Shown: one piece after another, positions 49,456-60,487 of the stretch | How the letters are laid out: each line of letters begins with the position of its first letter | Position numbering within the stretch: the stretch's first letter is position 1 | NCBI GenBank assembly: GCA_014904985.1 | Contig: MU128922.1 | Span: 258,249-322,248 of the forward strand | Source: Hydnum rufescens UP504 | Taxonomy: Eukaryota; Basidiomycota; Agaricomycetes; Cantharellales; Hydnaceae | DNA length: 64,000 bases | Direction: 5' to 3' | The notes under the pieces: model-generated | The model's input: the letters and a program-made list of their open reading frames with translations, nothing else | Database searches by the model: none | Told to the model about the DNA's origin: nothing | Translations under genes and position numbers: made by a program

Positions 49456-49734
49456 AAGAGCCAAGGATGAAACAGACTGTGGACAAAAAGAAGAATCCCA
49501 TTCCACTAGGCGTATCCAGGAATCCAGTTATTAGAAAACCTATAAGAGCTCAGAGTGCCAGAACTTTCCCCACTATCCACACACCCTCCAGGACTGTGCA
49601 GACTTCCCATTCACAGTAAAATTAACACCAGAAAGAATCAACAAAATCATTTCCCAACATCCCCAGCAACTTTCTAACAGATGAAGAATTAATCTCCTCC
49701 TACATTGTTGTAGCTCACCAAGAAAAGGGATAGC

Positions 49735-50054
49735 ATTTGATGAAGCAGAAAAGAGGAATCCTTCAAACCAGAATATTTCCCAGACTATGTGATGGAAACT
49801 GTACCTCATGTCCCTTGGGCACTTCCCAATCAAGCCTCCAAAAGCATTTGTCCACAATGGTCCAGATGATTAGAGATCAATTAAAAGCAGGAAAATATAA
49901 AGTATCATGGTCATCTTACCAGATCCCAAATGTTTGCTGTGGCTAAACCAAAGGTGGTATAAGGATTGTACATGATCTCCAACCATTGAATGCTGTTTCA
50001 GTAAAAGACTCCAGTCTCCCTCCAAATGTAAATGACTTTGCAGACAGTTTTGTT
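49735..50054 (+). pseudogene. Gypsy RT fragment
   Basis: With frameshifts, the sequence reads FKPEYFPDYVMETVPHVPWA (the pre-RT region), then KYHGHLTRSQMFAVAKPK and SLPPNVNDFADSFV, the RT fingers and palm start. It ends abruptly at 50054 where a D-type element begins. Confidence 0.65.
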
Positions 50055-50319
50055 CACCTCGGTCAGCCAAGTGGATAGGCCTTAATAGGTGGGAACAAAT
50101 GCCTCATCTAGTCAGCCTAAAGAGGCTATTTTTTCTTTGATGTCAATTGACAATCCTTGGATGTCAATTGACATCTTGCCATCTTTCTGGGAGCAGAATC
50201 AAACACTGAGCGGGAACATATGGACATATTTGGTTGGGGCCCTAGGGGGGGTTATCAGGATAGGTCTGGAATGCCCAGGAAACCCCCAAATGGGTCAGCA
50301 GGCTATGCGGGCTTCATCG
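50055..50319 (+). mobile_element. D-type element left end, cut by the assembly gap
   Basis: It starts CACCTCGGTCAGCCAAGTGG inside a Gypsy RT frame. Its terminus is related to those of elements B and C (CACCTTGGTCAGTCAT). Near the gap it has GGCTATGCGGGCTTCATC, which resembles the GGGCCATGCGGGCTTATC at 57061, so it may be the start of another array element whose body is missing. Confidence 0.5.
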
Positions 50320-50344
50320 NNNNNNNNNNNNNNNNNNNNNNNNN
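50320..50344. other. Assembly gap (25 N)
   Basis: The run of N is of unknown true length. It falls inside a putative element of the hairpin-array family, where palindromes would hinder assembly. Confidence 0.95.
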
Positions 50345-51774
50345 GTGTCCACCTTGTTTCTGTGCCCTTCACCTCTCTTCATTTCTGTTATGCTCCTCTT
50401 CATCCCTGTCACTCCTCATTTTGTGTTGCTCTTCTCTCTTCTCATCATGTCCCTCTCCTCTCTATTATTTCTCCCTGCTATGTTTGTTCAATTTGTTGCC
50501 TGTAGTATCTATGTATGTCAATAAATAATATGCCTATTATAGATGTGCCAAATTGATGTTGAGTGACATGGCAAGTTCTGGCTTTTTTGGCTACCCCAAA
50601 CATTGCATTATCCCATACCACTTGGTCTAGAGAGGTTCCTGGTTACTCTTGAACATCTCAGATAGAGGGGTGGGAAGTGGTGCTCCAAGCGCAGTCTACT
50701 CTTGTTTTGCAGAACTTAACAATCTCGATAAAGTTGTCCCAACCAGCATTGCACAACCCAAACTGCCTCATCTTGAGAGGTTCCTGGGTTTTTTCTTGAA
50801 CCTCTCAGATAGGGCATCTGGATATATTTGCTGCTAGTGGCCTTTACACTCCCTCTGGATCCATATCCTTTCCACTTAACTTGATACCCACTCTTTATCC
50901 TTTCCTCACCCAAACTGGGCTTCTCATACACACCTGCCAGCAACCCATTGTATTGTGTATTTGAGCCTGAGAAGTTCCTGAAGCCATTCTTGAATGACTT
51001 GGCTAGAGTACTGATTCACAATGTCATCTACACTTGGCCATTCTTTGCTACCCTCAGCAAATGCTAATAAGCCAAAAACATACTGAAAATCCTGCTTCAC
51101 AAGCCACAAGGTTGCCAAGGAGTCCATGGAGGTGGAGGAATCCTCAGATGGGAGCAAGGTACCTGAGAAAGTATGTTGCTAATTTGCCCATGTCATTGGC
51201 AATCCTTTCTTATGTGTTGCTTGGTACAGGCTTCCAGCTTCTCAAAACAGATATGTTCAAAAACCCAAGCCAGAAAATGCAAGGCTATTCACAATGGATC
51301 TGATGAACAGCCCTCAGATGAGGATGAGTTGCCAAATACCATAAGTTTCAGTGATTCCCTATCACAATTTTGTTCTGACATGCTATGCCTTGCAGACCCA
51401 GAAGTCTGGACCTCCAGGTGTCAACCAACACAAAGGCAATATTTGCATCACCACCTCTGCCTCCACCTCAGCACCTTCTACTTCCCAGACCAATTGTGAA
51501 TATGTTGAGATGCAGCCTCAGCCATCAGTTCCGTCTAAGCAGAAGCCTTTGTCCCAATCTTAAATGTTCATGAGCAGGAGCCAGCTGCATGCAGATAACA
51601 ATGTTGTGTATGGTTCTCCCTCCAACACCAACCAATTTCAGTGACAATCACCAATCTCAGGCCTTTGAGGGTTTTGAGTCTGAGGACGTGCTGGTTTCCA
51701 TGCTCAATACTTCTGGAAAGGTCCCACCCATGTGCCTCTGGTCTCCAGTCTTTGACATTTCATCGGATGATGCC
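50345..51774. other. Unassigned region with a chromodomain-like fragment
   Basis: On the minus strand at about 50830-50930 the frame reads EERIKSGYQVKWKGYG, like the core of a chromodomain, which in Gypsy elements can end the integrase. The rest (50950-51160, minus) is helical and unrecognised. Plus-strand pieces at 51300-51770 (SAPSTSQTNCEYVEMQ) may be gene or element remains with frame changes. Confidence 0.35.
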
Positions 51775-52408
51775 TGTCAGGGTTCGTCTGCTTCTTTTCT
51801 GATAACTCCGGTTTGCTTCCGATTTGTCTCCGGTGCTCTCCGGGCTCCGTCAGTTTGTTTCTTCTTGTTTCCGTTTGTTTCCGTTTGCTTCCGAGTTCGT
51901 TCTGTCACGTTTCATTTCTCTTTCATTTCCTTTGATTCTGAGTTACCCACGCTAGTACCTGTCCTTGTTCCTGGCCGCTCCCCTGTTCCTGTTTCCACCT
52001 CCCTTGTAACCACCCTCCCCCTTGATGATCACTCCCCTCATAGTATAGCTGTCCTGTATAAGTAGTCCGGGGGCGAAGTCCAGAGGCCTCAGCTTTGGTC
52101 TCTCAGGATTTCCACTATTACCCCGGACTACAGGTTTGTCCTTGTACTTCCTTATGTCTTCTATGAAAAACTCAGGATTTCTGCTATTACCCCGGACTAC
52201 AGTTCCGAGTGTGGTCCAGCTGACTCCTCGAGCTTAAGGACCGTTGTACTCACCTCCGCCTAGACCCTTCCAGGCTGCTGGAGCTCTCCTCTGTTCTCCT
52301 CTGCTCCTCTTACCTCAGCCTTGCCTGGATTCCTTCGGACTGAGCCGGACTTATGCCGGACCTAGTCGGACTTATCCGTGTCTATATTTGTTTGGTGCTC
52401 TCGTCGCA
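51775..52408 (+). repeat. Gypsy-2 5' LTR
   Basis: About 634 bp, from TGTCAGGGTTCG to CTCTCGTCGCA. It has a TATA-like TATAAG at 52057-52062, and a 30-bp segment (CTATTACCCCGGACTACA) appears twice, near 52113 and 52183. A Gag ORF follows 93 bp later. The 3' LTR is not in the window. GC content is clearly higher than in Gypsy-1. Confidence 0.65.
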
Positions 52409-52500
52409 GTGTGGCCCTGACAGAAGACCAAAGCTCTCTTACAAGCCCACCATCGGGATCCCTCAGCATCACCGATTTCACTCCTACTCCCCACTCCGAA

Positions 52501-53593
52501 ATGTCTGATGGTGCTCCAGTAGCCATAACCGCCGACCACCTCCAACACCTCCTCACCCAACTCCAACAACAAAATGCCGCCTCCGCGAGGAGCTCGACGA
52601 CATGCAGAACCAGGGGACACACGTCGCAGGTTTCGTATCAGCCACAGTGCAGCAAACCCTCCAACAAAACCCTCCTCCGACCCAATCCACTCGTGAGGCC
52701 AAGGGAGCCGACCCGGAACCATTCTCAGGGGATCGGAAGAAAACGGAGAGTTTCCTACGCTCCGTCCGACTGAACATCGCCTCCAACCAAGAGTCTACCC
52801 CACGGAGCTGCACAAGATCCTGTACACTCTCTCCTGGATGAAAGACGGAACCGCCGGAGCATGGGCGGAGAGTCTTTCCACTTCCTTCCTCGACCCGGAG
52901 ACCCACAATCCGTACGAAACCTTCGAGGAGTTTCTGATCGCCTTCGAAAGTGCCTTCAGAGAACCAGACCGAGAGTTCACAGCGCGATCACAACTCTGGA
53001 ACCTGAAGCAAGGCAAGATGTCCGCAGAGGAGTACACCGTGCACTTCGACGCCTTAGCTGGACGGACGGGCTTTGGAGAAGAAGCCCTTATTGATGCGTA
53101 CCAACGAGGCTGAACGAAAGGTTACTAGAGAAAATGCACCTCAGCAACCTGCCGGAAACCCTCAGAGGATGGCAAGACACGGCGCGACGGTTAGACAACC
53201 TGTACCTTCGATTCCGACAGGCCACAGTGGCACAAACCCCTACACTCTGAGGAACCCTCCAACATCAACGGAGAAATCCCGGACGACAGCCCCCCGCTCC
53301 GAGACCAACCCCAGCTCCTCCTGCAGCAACACCTTCCTCGTCAACCTCGTTCGCCCCCCATGGACGTGGATTCAACCCGCAGACAGGAAGCTCGACGTTG
53401 CTACAACTGCAACGAACTTGGACACATCTCTCGTGACTGTCCCCAGCCACGGAAACCACGCCAGTTCATCCGCGCCACGGAGGACATCGGAGCCATCGTC
53501 CGAGAAGAACTATGGAAACTATTCCTGACTCCGAAGGACACTCCGGAAACCCAGGGAACGACTCCGCAGGGTTTTCAAAACGGTCAGCAGTGA
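52501..53593 (+). pseudogene. Gypsy-2 gag with zinc knuckle
   Basis: Gag starts at ATG 52501 (MSDGAPVAITADHLQHLLTQ). Across several frame changes it gives a capsid region (GTAGAWAESLSTSFLDPE; FEEFLIAFESAFREPDRE; RSQLWNLKQGKMSAEEY) and a CCHC knuckle CYNCNELGHISRDC at 53399-53440. Frameshifts are frequent but nonsense changes are few, so decay is by indels rather than by C-to-T change. Confidence 0.8.
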
Positions 53594-54486
53594 AGGATAC
53601 GTCCTGCCTGACCAACAGATTCACCCCTCTCGAAAATTGTACATATGGAATGGGAAATGACATGTTTTTTCTCCGATGATGAGAGTGATGATTCTGAAAG
53701 TGTATCCACCAATACCGACCCCACCGAGTTTCCCCACCTACCATCCACCTCCTTTCCGAAGACCCCAGACGAGCCACCGAGGTCAAGGTGAAACTCCAAT
53801 CACCCGGACTGGAACCATCTGTGCCGGAACTGCTCTGCTCGACTCTGGAGCCACCGGAATGTTCATGACCCGACCTTGCACGAAAGAAATGCTTAGGACA
53901 TACCGCCCCACTTGTGCGCCCCAATCCCTGTCTAACAATGTCGACGGACCTCAACGAGATGGATCTGTCGCGAGGAAGTAGAGGGTCATCCTCCGGGATC
54001 GACGACCAATCCGAACGGGTAGTGTTTCTGTGATTGGATTAGGGAAAGACTAAAACTGATCATCAGGGCAACCTGGCCCACATCAACAACCCGGCAGACT
54101 GATTGGACAACCAGGTAAGATCACCACTAACCCGCTGTCCCATCGGACTGCCGTGTAGTGATCCGGAACTCCCGGATTGCGGAATGCGGAAAGGGAGAAA
54201 ACGGAAAGCCACCCACAGACAGCCCAGGAAACCCACTGCTGAAGAGGATATCGCCGACGAACCCCTTAGAGAAGGGCGACGCTATATTCGCGCGCCTACT
54301 TTCCAGTGATAGTGAACACTTCTGAAGGTTCATCCGAGCACTAGCACCCCTTCAAAGATTGCGGAGGGCTGCCAGAAGGCAACAACCACCGAAAACCTTC
54401 GAGGAATTAGTTCCCGGAGGAATTCCAAGACTTCCGAGACGTCTTCTCCAAGACTCCTTCGACCCCAACTTCCCCCAGACGGAAAC
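53594..54486 (+). pseudogene. Gypsy-2 protease and start of pol
   Basis: An aspartic protease motif LLDSGATGMF (DSGATG from 53841) is present. Near the end FEELVPGGIPRLPR and LLQDSFDPNFPQTET correspond to the short region before RT. The frame stops at about 54486, where array element A joins. Confidence 0.65.
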
Positions 54487-56825
54487 CGCAATAATCACAA
54501 TTATTTATTATTATTTACTTAGGATTCTTATGTCCATAGCATGTTATTATTACTCTACTACTATACATGTATTTATCCCCTGCTGTGTTTTCACTCAGCA
54601 TGGTAGTAAACAAAAAAAATTGAAGGCAATGCCAAAAGAGCAGCCGGGGCTGCTCTTTTGGCATCGTGGTACCTCATAACGAAAAGAAAGCACACCTAGT
54701 ATTGCCACATACCTGCCAAAGCAGGTATGTGGTGCCGTATTTGTTTCATCGGCATATAGGTGGTGATAGTCGAGGGGGGACTTGGGTGGCTGCGCATGCT
54801 CCCGTGTTTCGCCCTGGGCCCTGTCTGTTCATGCGGCGGGTGGGGTATCATGGGGTGGAGCTATCTAAAATAATAATACATTAGTAAATGAAAAAAAAAA
54901 ATACAGAAGGCAATGCCAAAAGAGCAGCTGGCATGCTCTTTTGGCATTGTCATATACTTGATAACGAAAAACTCACCTAAGAGCGCCACACACCCACCGA
55001 AGCGGGTGTGTGGCACTGCATTTGCTTCGTCGGCACATATGTTGCGGATAGTCGAAGCGGCAGGGGGTGGCTGCGCGTGCTGCCATGTTTCGCCCTGGGC
55101 CTGTCTGTTCATTCGTCGGGTGTGGTATCACGAGGTGGAGGTATCTAGAATAAGAACAGATTAGTAAATAAATAAAAAACAAGGCAATGCCAAAGAGCAG
55201 CTGGCGCTGCTCTTTTGGCATTGTTGTATACTGCATAACTAAAAAAAACTCACCTAAGAGTGCCACACACCCGCTTCAGCGGGTGTGTGGCGCCGTATTT
55301 GGTTGTCGGCGTGTATGTTGCGGATGGCTGAGGGGGGGGACCTTGGTGGCTGCGCGTGCTGCTGTGTTTCGCCCTGGCTGTCTGTTCGTTCGTCGGGTGG
55401 GTATCGTGGGGTGGAGGTATCTAGAATAAGAACAGATTAGTAAATAAAAAACGAGGCAACGCCAAAAGAGCAGCTGGTGCTGCTCTTTTGGCATTGTCGT
55501 ATACTGCATAACTAAAAAAAACTTACCTAAGAGTGCCACACACCCACCGAAGTGGGTGTGTGGCACTGTATTTGGTTGTCGGCATGTATGTTGCAGATGG
55601 TTGAGGGGGGGGATCTTGGGTGGCTGCGCATGCTGCCGTGTTTCGCCCTGGCTGTCTGTTCATTCGTCAGGTGGGATATCGTGGGGTGGAGGTATCTGGA
55701 ATAATAACAGATTAGTAAATAAATAAAAGGACAAGGCAACGCCAAAAGAGCAGCTGGCGCTGCTCTTTGGCATTGTCGTATACTCTGTAACAAAAAAAAA
55801 CTCACCTAAGAGTGCCACACACCCGCTAAAGCGGGCATGTGGCACCATATTTGTTTCATCGGCATCTATGTTGCAGATACTCGAGGGGGGCTTGGGTGGC
55901 TGCGTGTGCTGCTGTGTTTCGCCCCGGGCCTGTCTATTCGTTTGTTGGGTGAGGTATTGTGAGGTGGAGGTATCTCTAGAATAAGAACAGATTAGTAAAT
56001 AAAAAAAAGACAGAAGGCAATGCCAAAAGAGCAGCTGGCGCTGCTCTTTTGGCATTGTCATATATTCCATTAGTAAAGAAACTCATCTAAGAGTGCCACA
56101 CACACGCCGAAGCAAGTGTGTGGCATGTGCCGTATATCTTGTGGATAGTTGAGGGGGGGACCTTGAGTGGGTGGATACTGGGTGGTGGGGTCTGGGTGGC
56201 TGCGTGCTCCTGTATATTGCCCTGGGCTTCATCTGTGCTTGTGTACATCGGTATTTTTCCTCAGGCCTCGTCAGTGGTGGTTTCAGGTTTCGGTTCGCGC
56301 AGGGAGAAAGTACCTAAATAGCAAATACAGTACATTAGTAAAAGAAAAAAAAACAATACAAGCAGCGCCAAAAGAGCAGCTGGTGCTGCTCTTTCGGCGC
56401 CGTACTACATCCCATAAAGAAAGACTTACTTAATAGTACCACACACCCACCGCAGTGGGTGTGTGGTTCGCATGGCCACCTCTCGTGTTTTTCCTTGGTG
56501 TTGTTTCGTTGGGCGTGGTGTGGTTTTGTTGGGTTTGGCATGGGGGTTGGGTGTGGTTTTGTTTGGCTTCGTTTTGTTTTGTTTCGCGTGGTTTTGCATA
56601 TTTCCACTGGGGCCCTGACCAATCGGGCCTCGTTGTTTGGGGGCTTCATTTGACTCCATGGCATGACCTAGAATGGAAGGGGGTCAGTAAGGTAGCGCAA
56701 AAAGAGCAGCTTTCGCTGCTCTTTTTGCGCAGCTGTATCTATTGGGGGGGAGACTCACCTTAAATACAACCACACCCGCCACAGCGGGTGTGGTTGTGGT
56801 TGTGCACTAGGGCTGCTGCTGCTGC

Positions 56826-56860
<35 letters not shown>

Positions 56861-56864
56861 TTGC
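54487..56864 (-). mobile_element. Array element A, left half
   Basis: Eight minus-strand units are clear. H1 starts near 54630, 54913, 55187, 55459, 55740, 56021, 56366 and 56696. H2 starts near 54703, 54983, 55262, 55536, 55815, 56095, 56438 and 56770. Reading leftward, each exon ends with H2 and TTAG or AAG before GTGAGT or GTAAGT. H1 follows, then TTTACTAAT, then CTAG. Exons of about 150 nt are alike (ATGCGCAGCCACC; CAACATA..GCCGAC). The right edge is a CTG repeat where element B is inserted. The left edge meets Gypsy-2 with no recognisable terminus. The element continues at 62592. Confidence 0.72.
56806..56864 (-). repeat. CTG/CAG repeat, element A first exon (cut)
   Basis: The run of GCTGCTGTTGCTG units encodes a Gln stretch on the minus strand, as in element B at 59588-59686. 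The GTTGTTGC at 56857-56864 is repeated at 62592-62599 on the far side of element B. Confidence 0.7.
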
Positions 56865-57249
56865 CACCTTGGTCAGTCATCTAAGCCTACCTAGTTAGGT
56901 ACCACTTTTGGGGCAGATAATGGTACCTAAGTAGGTCCCATCACTATTCCGGCCGAAATGGCCATTTTATGGTCTGCACCTTCTGGCTCAGAATTGGCCG
57001 AAATGGCCGAAAATTGGCCGAAACTGGGACTTAGAGAGCATCTCAGACTTGCAGGACAGTGGGCCATGCGGGCTTATCAGGGATAATCACCAGTATTTAT
57101 TATTATATTCCCCCCTCTGGTGTTTCATTTATAGTTATTTATTTATTATCATTATCACTCACCCCAGGTGGGGGCTGTTTTCATTTGGCAGTCTCATGTT
57201 TTTTTATCAACTTATGTATTTATTTATTTAAAAATTCAATTAAAAAAAC

Positions 57250-59515
57250 ATACCACACCTGCTAGGGCAGGTGTGGTACCATCCGTTGCTTCCTCGAGAC
57301 TTTGAATGGGGGGTCGTCCGGTGTTCAGATGCGGGTTCAGGGGGCATGTTGCTGGGGTGTCGGGCAGCAAAATATTAAGTTAAAAAACAGACCTTTTGTA
57401 CCACACCCCCGCTGAGGGGGGCATGTGGTACTGGGCATTGCTGCCTTGGGGCTTGGATGGGGGCTCGCCCGGCTCGTCGGTGGCCATTTGGGCGGGCTTG
57501 GCTTGGCGGTTCACCATTGTGCAGGTCGTTTGGGGGTCACGGCTGTCTGTTGTCTTCGTTTCAGGAGCTTCAAATTCAATCCTAGAATTGAATGATAATG
57601 AACATTAGTAAAAAAAATTCAAAGTGATGCCGAAGGGGCAGCTTGTGCTGCTCCTTTGGCGTCACTGTAGATGTAGAAAGTTTTAAAAAAAAATACCTTG
57701 TAGTACCACACACCGCATTGGCGGGGGTGTGGTACTCTGTTGTCCAGGGTCGCGTACCTTCGACTGCCAGTTTTCCGTACAGTTCTCGGGTGGGTTGGGG
57801 GGGTTTCGGGCACGTACTCGTTTGGGGGGAAGGAAGATCTAGAATACAAAAATTTAGATCAGTACAAGTTAACACAACGCAAAAAGAGCTGCCTTCGCAG
57901 CTCTTTTTGCGCCGTTGGGGGTGCGTTACATTACATACCTTGTATAGAACCACACACCCACTACTGCGGGTGTGTGGTTCGTCTCTGTGTTTGGTGCGTC
58001 GTCGTTCACGGGGATGTTGTCGTTCTGGCGGGGCTTCGTGGGTCTTCATTTGCGGCGATACCTAGAATGAACAATTATTAGTTAAAAAATTAAAAGCGAC
58101 ACAAAAAGAGCAGCTTTCACTGCTCTTTTTGCGCCGTTGGATACGGGAAAATCGCCTCCCTTAAATAGTACCAGACGCCCGACCGTGGCGGGTGTCTGGT
58201 TTGCATTGGTTTTCATTGCAGGGTTTGGTGGTGCGTTCGTCGGGTTTTCTTTTGGCGTGGCTTCAGTTGGACTCTCGATTAGTAAGAAAAATTCAAAGTG
58301 ACGCAAAGGGAGCAGCTTGCGCTGCTCCTTTTGCGTCGTTGTACATATAGAAATAAAATAAAAAAATAAAAGCCTTGTAGGACCACACCCACTGAAGTGG
58401 GTGTGGTCCTTGGTTTGTACCGCGGTCGTGCGGTTCGTACTCGGTACGGGGCTTGGTCGTCATGTTGGGGGTTTGAACCCTCGCAGGTTTCGTTTGGCGG
58501 GTCCGTTGCCATTCTCGTGTGTTTGCTTGGTGGGGTCATGGGTTCAGACAACCTAAAATAACGTACAATACGTTAGTAAAAAGGAAAAAAGAAAAGCCAC
58601 GCAAAAGGAGCAGCATACGCTGCTCCTCTTGTGTGGTTATATGCTCACCTTAAAATTACCCCACACCCGCTCGGCGGGTGTGGTTCTGGCACGTCGTCGT
58701 TCGGGGGTCCCCTTTGCGGGCGTGTTATCATTGTGGGGGGCTTGCTTCGCGGGTCTTCGGTCTTCATTTGTGACAATACTGTACCTAGAATAAAAAATCA
58801 TTAGTTAAAAAATTAAAAGTGACACAAAAAGAGCAGCTTTCGCCGCTCTTTTTGCGTCATCGGGGGAACATTACATACCGGCATAGAACCACACACCCGC
58901 TACTGCGGGTGGGTGGTTCTCTTCATGCTGCGTCATCGTTTGCGGGGGTATTTTTGTTCTGTTGAGGGGTTGTTTCGCGGCTCTGCCTTCGTGACGATAT
59001 CTAGAATAAAAAATCATTAGTTAAAAATAATTAAAAGCGACACAAAAAGAGCAGCTTTCGCTGCTCTTTTTGCGTCGTCGGGGGTACATATCAAGTATAG
59101 AACCACACACCCGCTACTGCGGGTGTGTGGTTCGTCTCTTCATGTGGCGCATCGTCATTCGTGGATCCCGTTTGTGGGCGTGTTATCGTTCTGGGGGTTG
59201 CTTCATGGGTCTTCATTTGTGGCAATACCTATAATCAAATAATATTAGTTAAAAAACGTAAAGCGACGCAAAAAGAGCAGCTTTCACTGCTCTTTTTGCG
59301 CAGCTGCATCTATTGGGGGGGAGGAGACTCACCTTACAGTACCACACCCGCCGCAGCGGGTGTGGTTCCTGAGCCACTCATTGGGCAGCCTGTCGTTTGT
59401 TTTGGTTTTGACCTGGAATAATAAAGGCTACGTTAGTATAAAATTCATAGCAAGCGCAAAAAGAGTAGCTTGCGCTACTCTTTTGCGCTATTGTATCTAC
59501 TGAGACAAAACGTAC
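57250..59515 (-). repeat. Hairpin array of element B, left half
   Basis: H1 starts near 57628 (degenerate), 57878, 58097, 58301, 58599, 58824, 59041, 59267 and 59455. H2 starts near 57252, 57400, 57706, 57950, 58172, 58380, 58660, 58888, 59101, 59341 and 59521. Minus-strand splice signals accompany nearly every unit. Paired changes are frequent: GAGTAGC/GCTACTC at 59455, GGAGCAGC/GCTGCTCC at 58599, and CCAGACGCCCG/CGGGTGTCTGG at 58172. Confidence 0.75.
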
Positions 59516-59820
59516 CTTATGACCACACACCCGCATCAGTGGGTGTGTGGTCTGTGTGGTTGTGGTCATGCGGTTGTGGTCGTGCGCTGTTGCTGCTGCT
59601 GTTGCTGCTGTTGCTGCTGCTGCTGTTGCTGTTGCTGCTGCTGCTGTTGCTGTTGCTGCTGCTGCTGCTGTTGCTGTTGCTGTTGTGTCGTGGTCGCGCG
59701 GTCGCATTTCTGTTGCTGGGTGTGGCTGTGTAGTTGCGAATTCAACGCCGGCAATTGCCGATACTCAAGAAGTGCCCAAGCGCTGGCACTGCAAGCACAG
59801 CACACAATAGTACCAAACAT
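59516..59820 (-). pseudogene. First exon of element B, left copy (polyQ)
   Basis: The minus strand reads MFGTIVCCACSASAWALLEY, then RQLPALN and a Gln run from the CTG repeat (59588-59686). The end is H2 and a GTACG donor at 59515. It is the mirror copy of 60309-60487. A TGA and a TGA/TAG-type stop fall before the donor, so this copy is not open to the splice site. Confidence 0.5.
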
Positions 59821-60382
59821 GTATATTTAAAATAAATACTATATAATGAATATTTGTCCAGGAAAACCCGAAGAAGGCGATGATAATGAGTCAGAGCCCA
59901 ATAAGGCATGAGACGCGAATTGCAGAGTGGATTGGGCCACTTCTACGCATCCGAATTGGCCCAAATTTAAATATAGTAGTGTTATATATACACTCTACAT
60001 GGGCGATTGATTATCTCGGATGATCCTTCGCATTTTTCAATTTTTCACGCCTTCAATTCCCTAAATAGGGAATTGAAGGCGTGAAAAATTGAAAAATGCG
60101 AAAATCGTCCGAGATAATTAATCGCCCATGTAGAGTGTATATATAACACTACTATACTCAAATTTGGGCCAATTCTGATGCATAGAAGTGGCCCAATCCA
60201 CTCTGTAATTAGCCATCTCATGCCTTATTGAGCTCTGACTCATTACCATCCTCTTCTTCGGGTTTTCCTGGACAAAATTTTATTATATAGTATTCATCTA
60301 TAATATACATGCTTGGTACTATTGTGTACTGTGCTTGCAGCGCCAGCGCTTGGGTGCTTCTTGAGTATCGGCAATTGCCGGC
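59748..60382. repeat. Palindrome of about 640 bp (centre of element B)
   Basis: The two arms are nearly identical inverted copies with centre at 60064/60065 (CCCTA AA TAGGG). Outer arms carry the shared first-exon text. The inner part is AT-rich and includes TATATATAACAC, so each arm could hold a promoter firing outward. This is inferred from layout only. Confidence 0.85.
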
Positions 60383-60487
60383 ATTGAATCTGCATCTTGC
60401 TTCCTATCTCCGCAACCACAACAAGCAACCGCCCGAAAAGGCAACCGCACGACCACGCACCCACCGCTGCGGGTGTGTGGTCACAAG
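60309..60487 (+). CDS. First exon of element B, right copy
   Basis: ATG 60309 opens MLGTIVYCACSASAWVLLEY, followed by RQLPALN and a Lys/Pro/Arg tail, and runs without a stop through H2 to a GTGAGT donor at 60488. Joined to the next exon (from 60594) the frame ends after about nine residues. The product is unknown. Conservation between the mirror copies suggests either a real peptide or simple arm homogenisation. Confidence 0.45.

Noticed and set aside
59519..59830. ORFs with long runs of Cys, Leu or Ala over the CTG repeat
   Set aside because: These are other-frame readings of the CTG repeat. Only the Gln frame connects to the conserved first-exon start.
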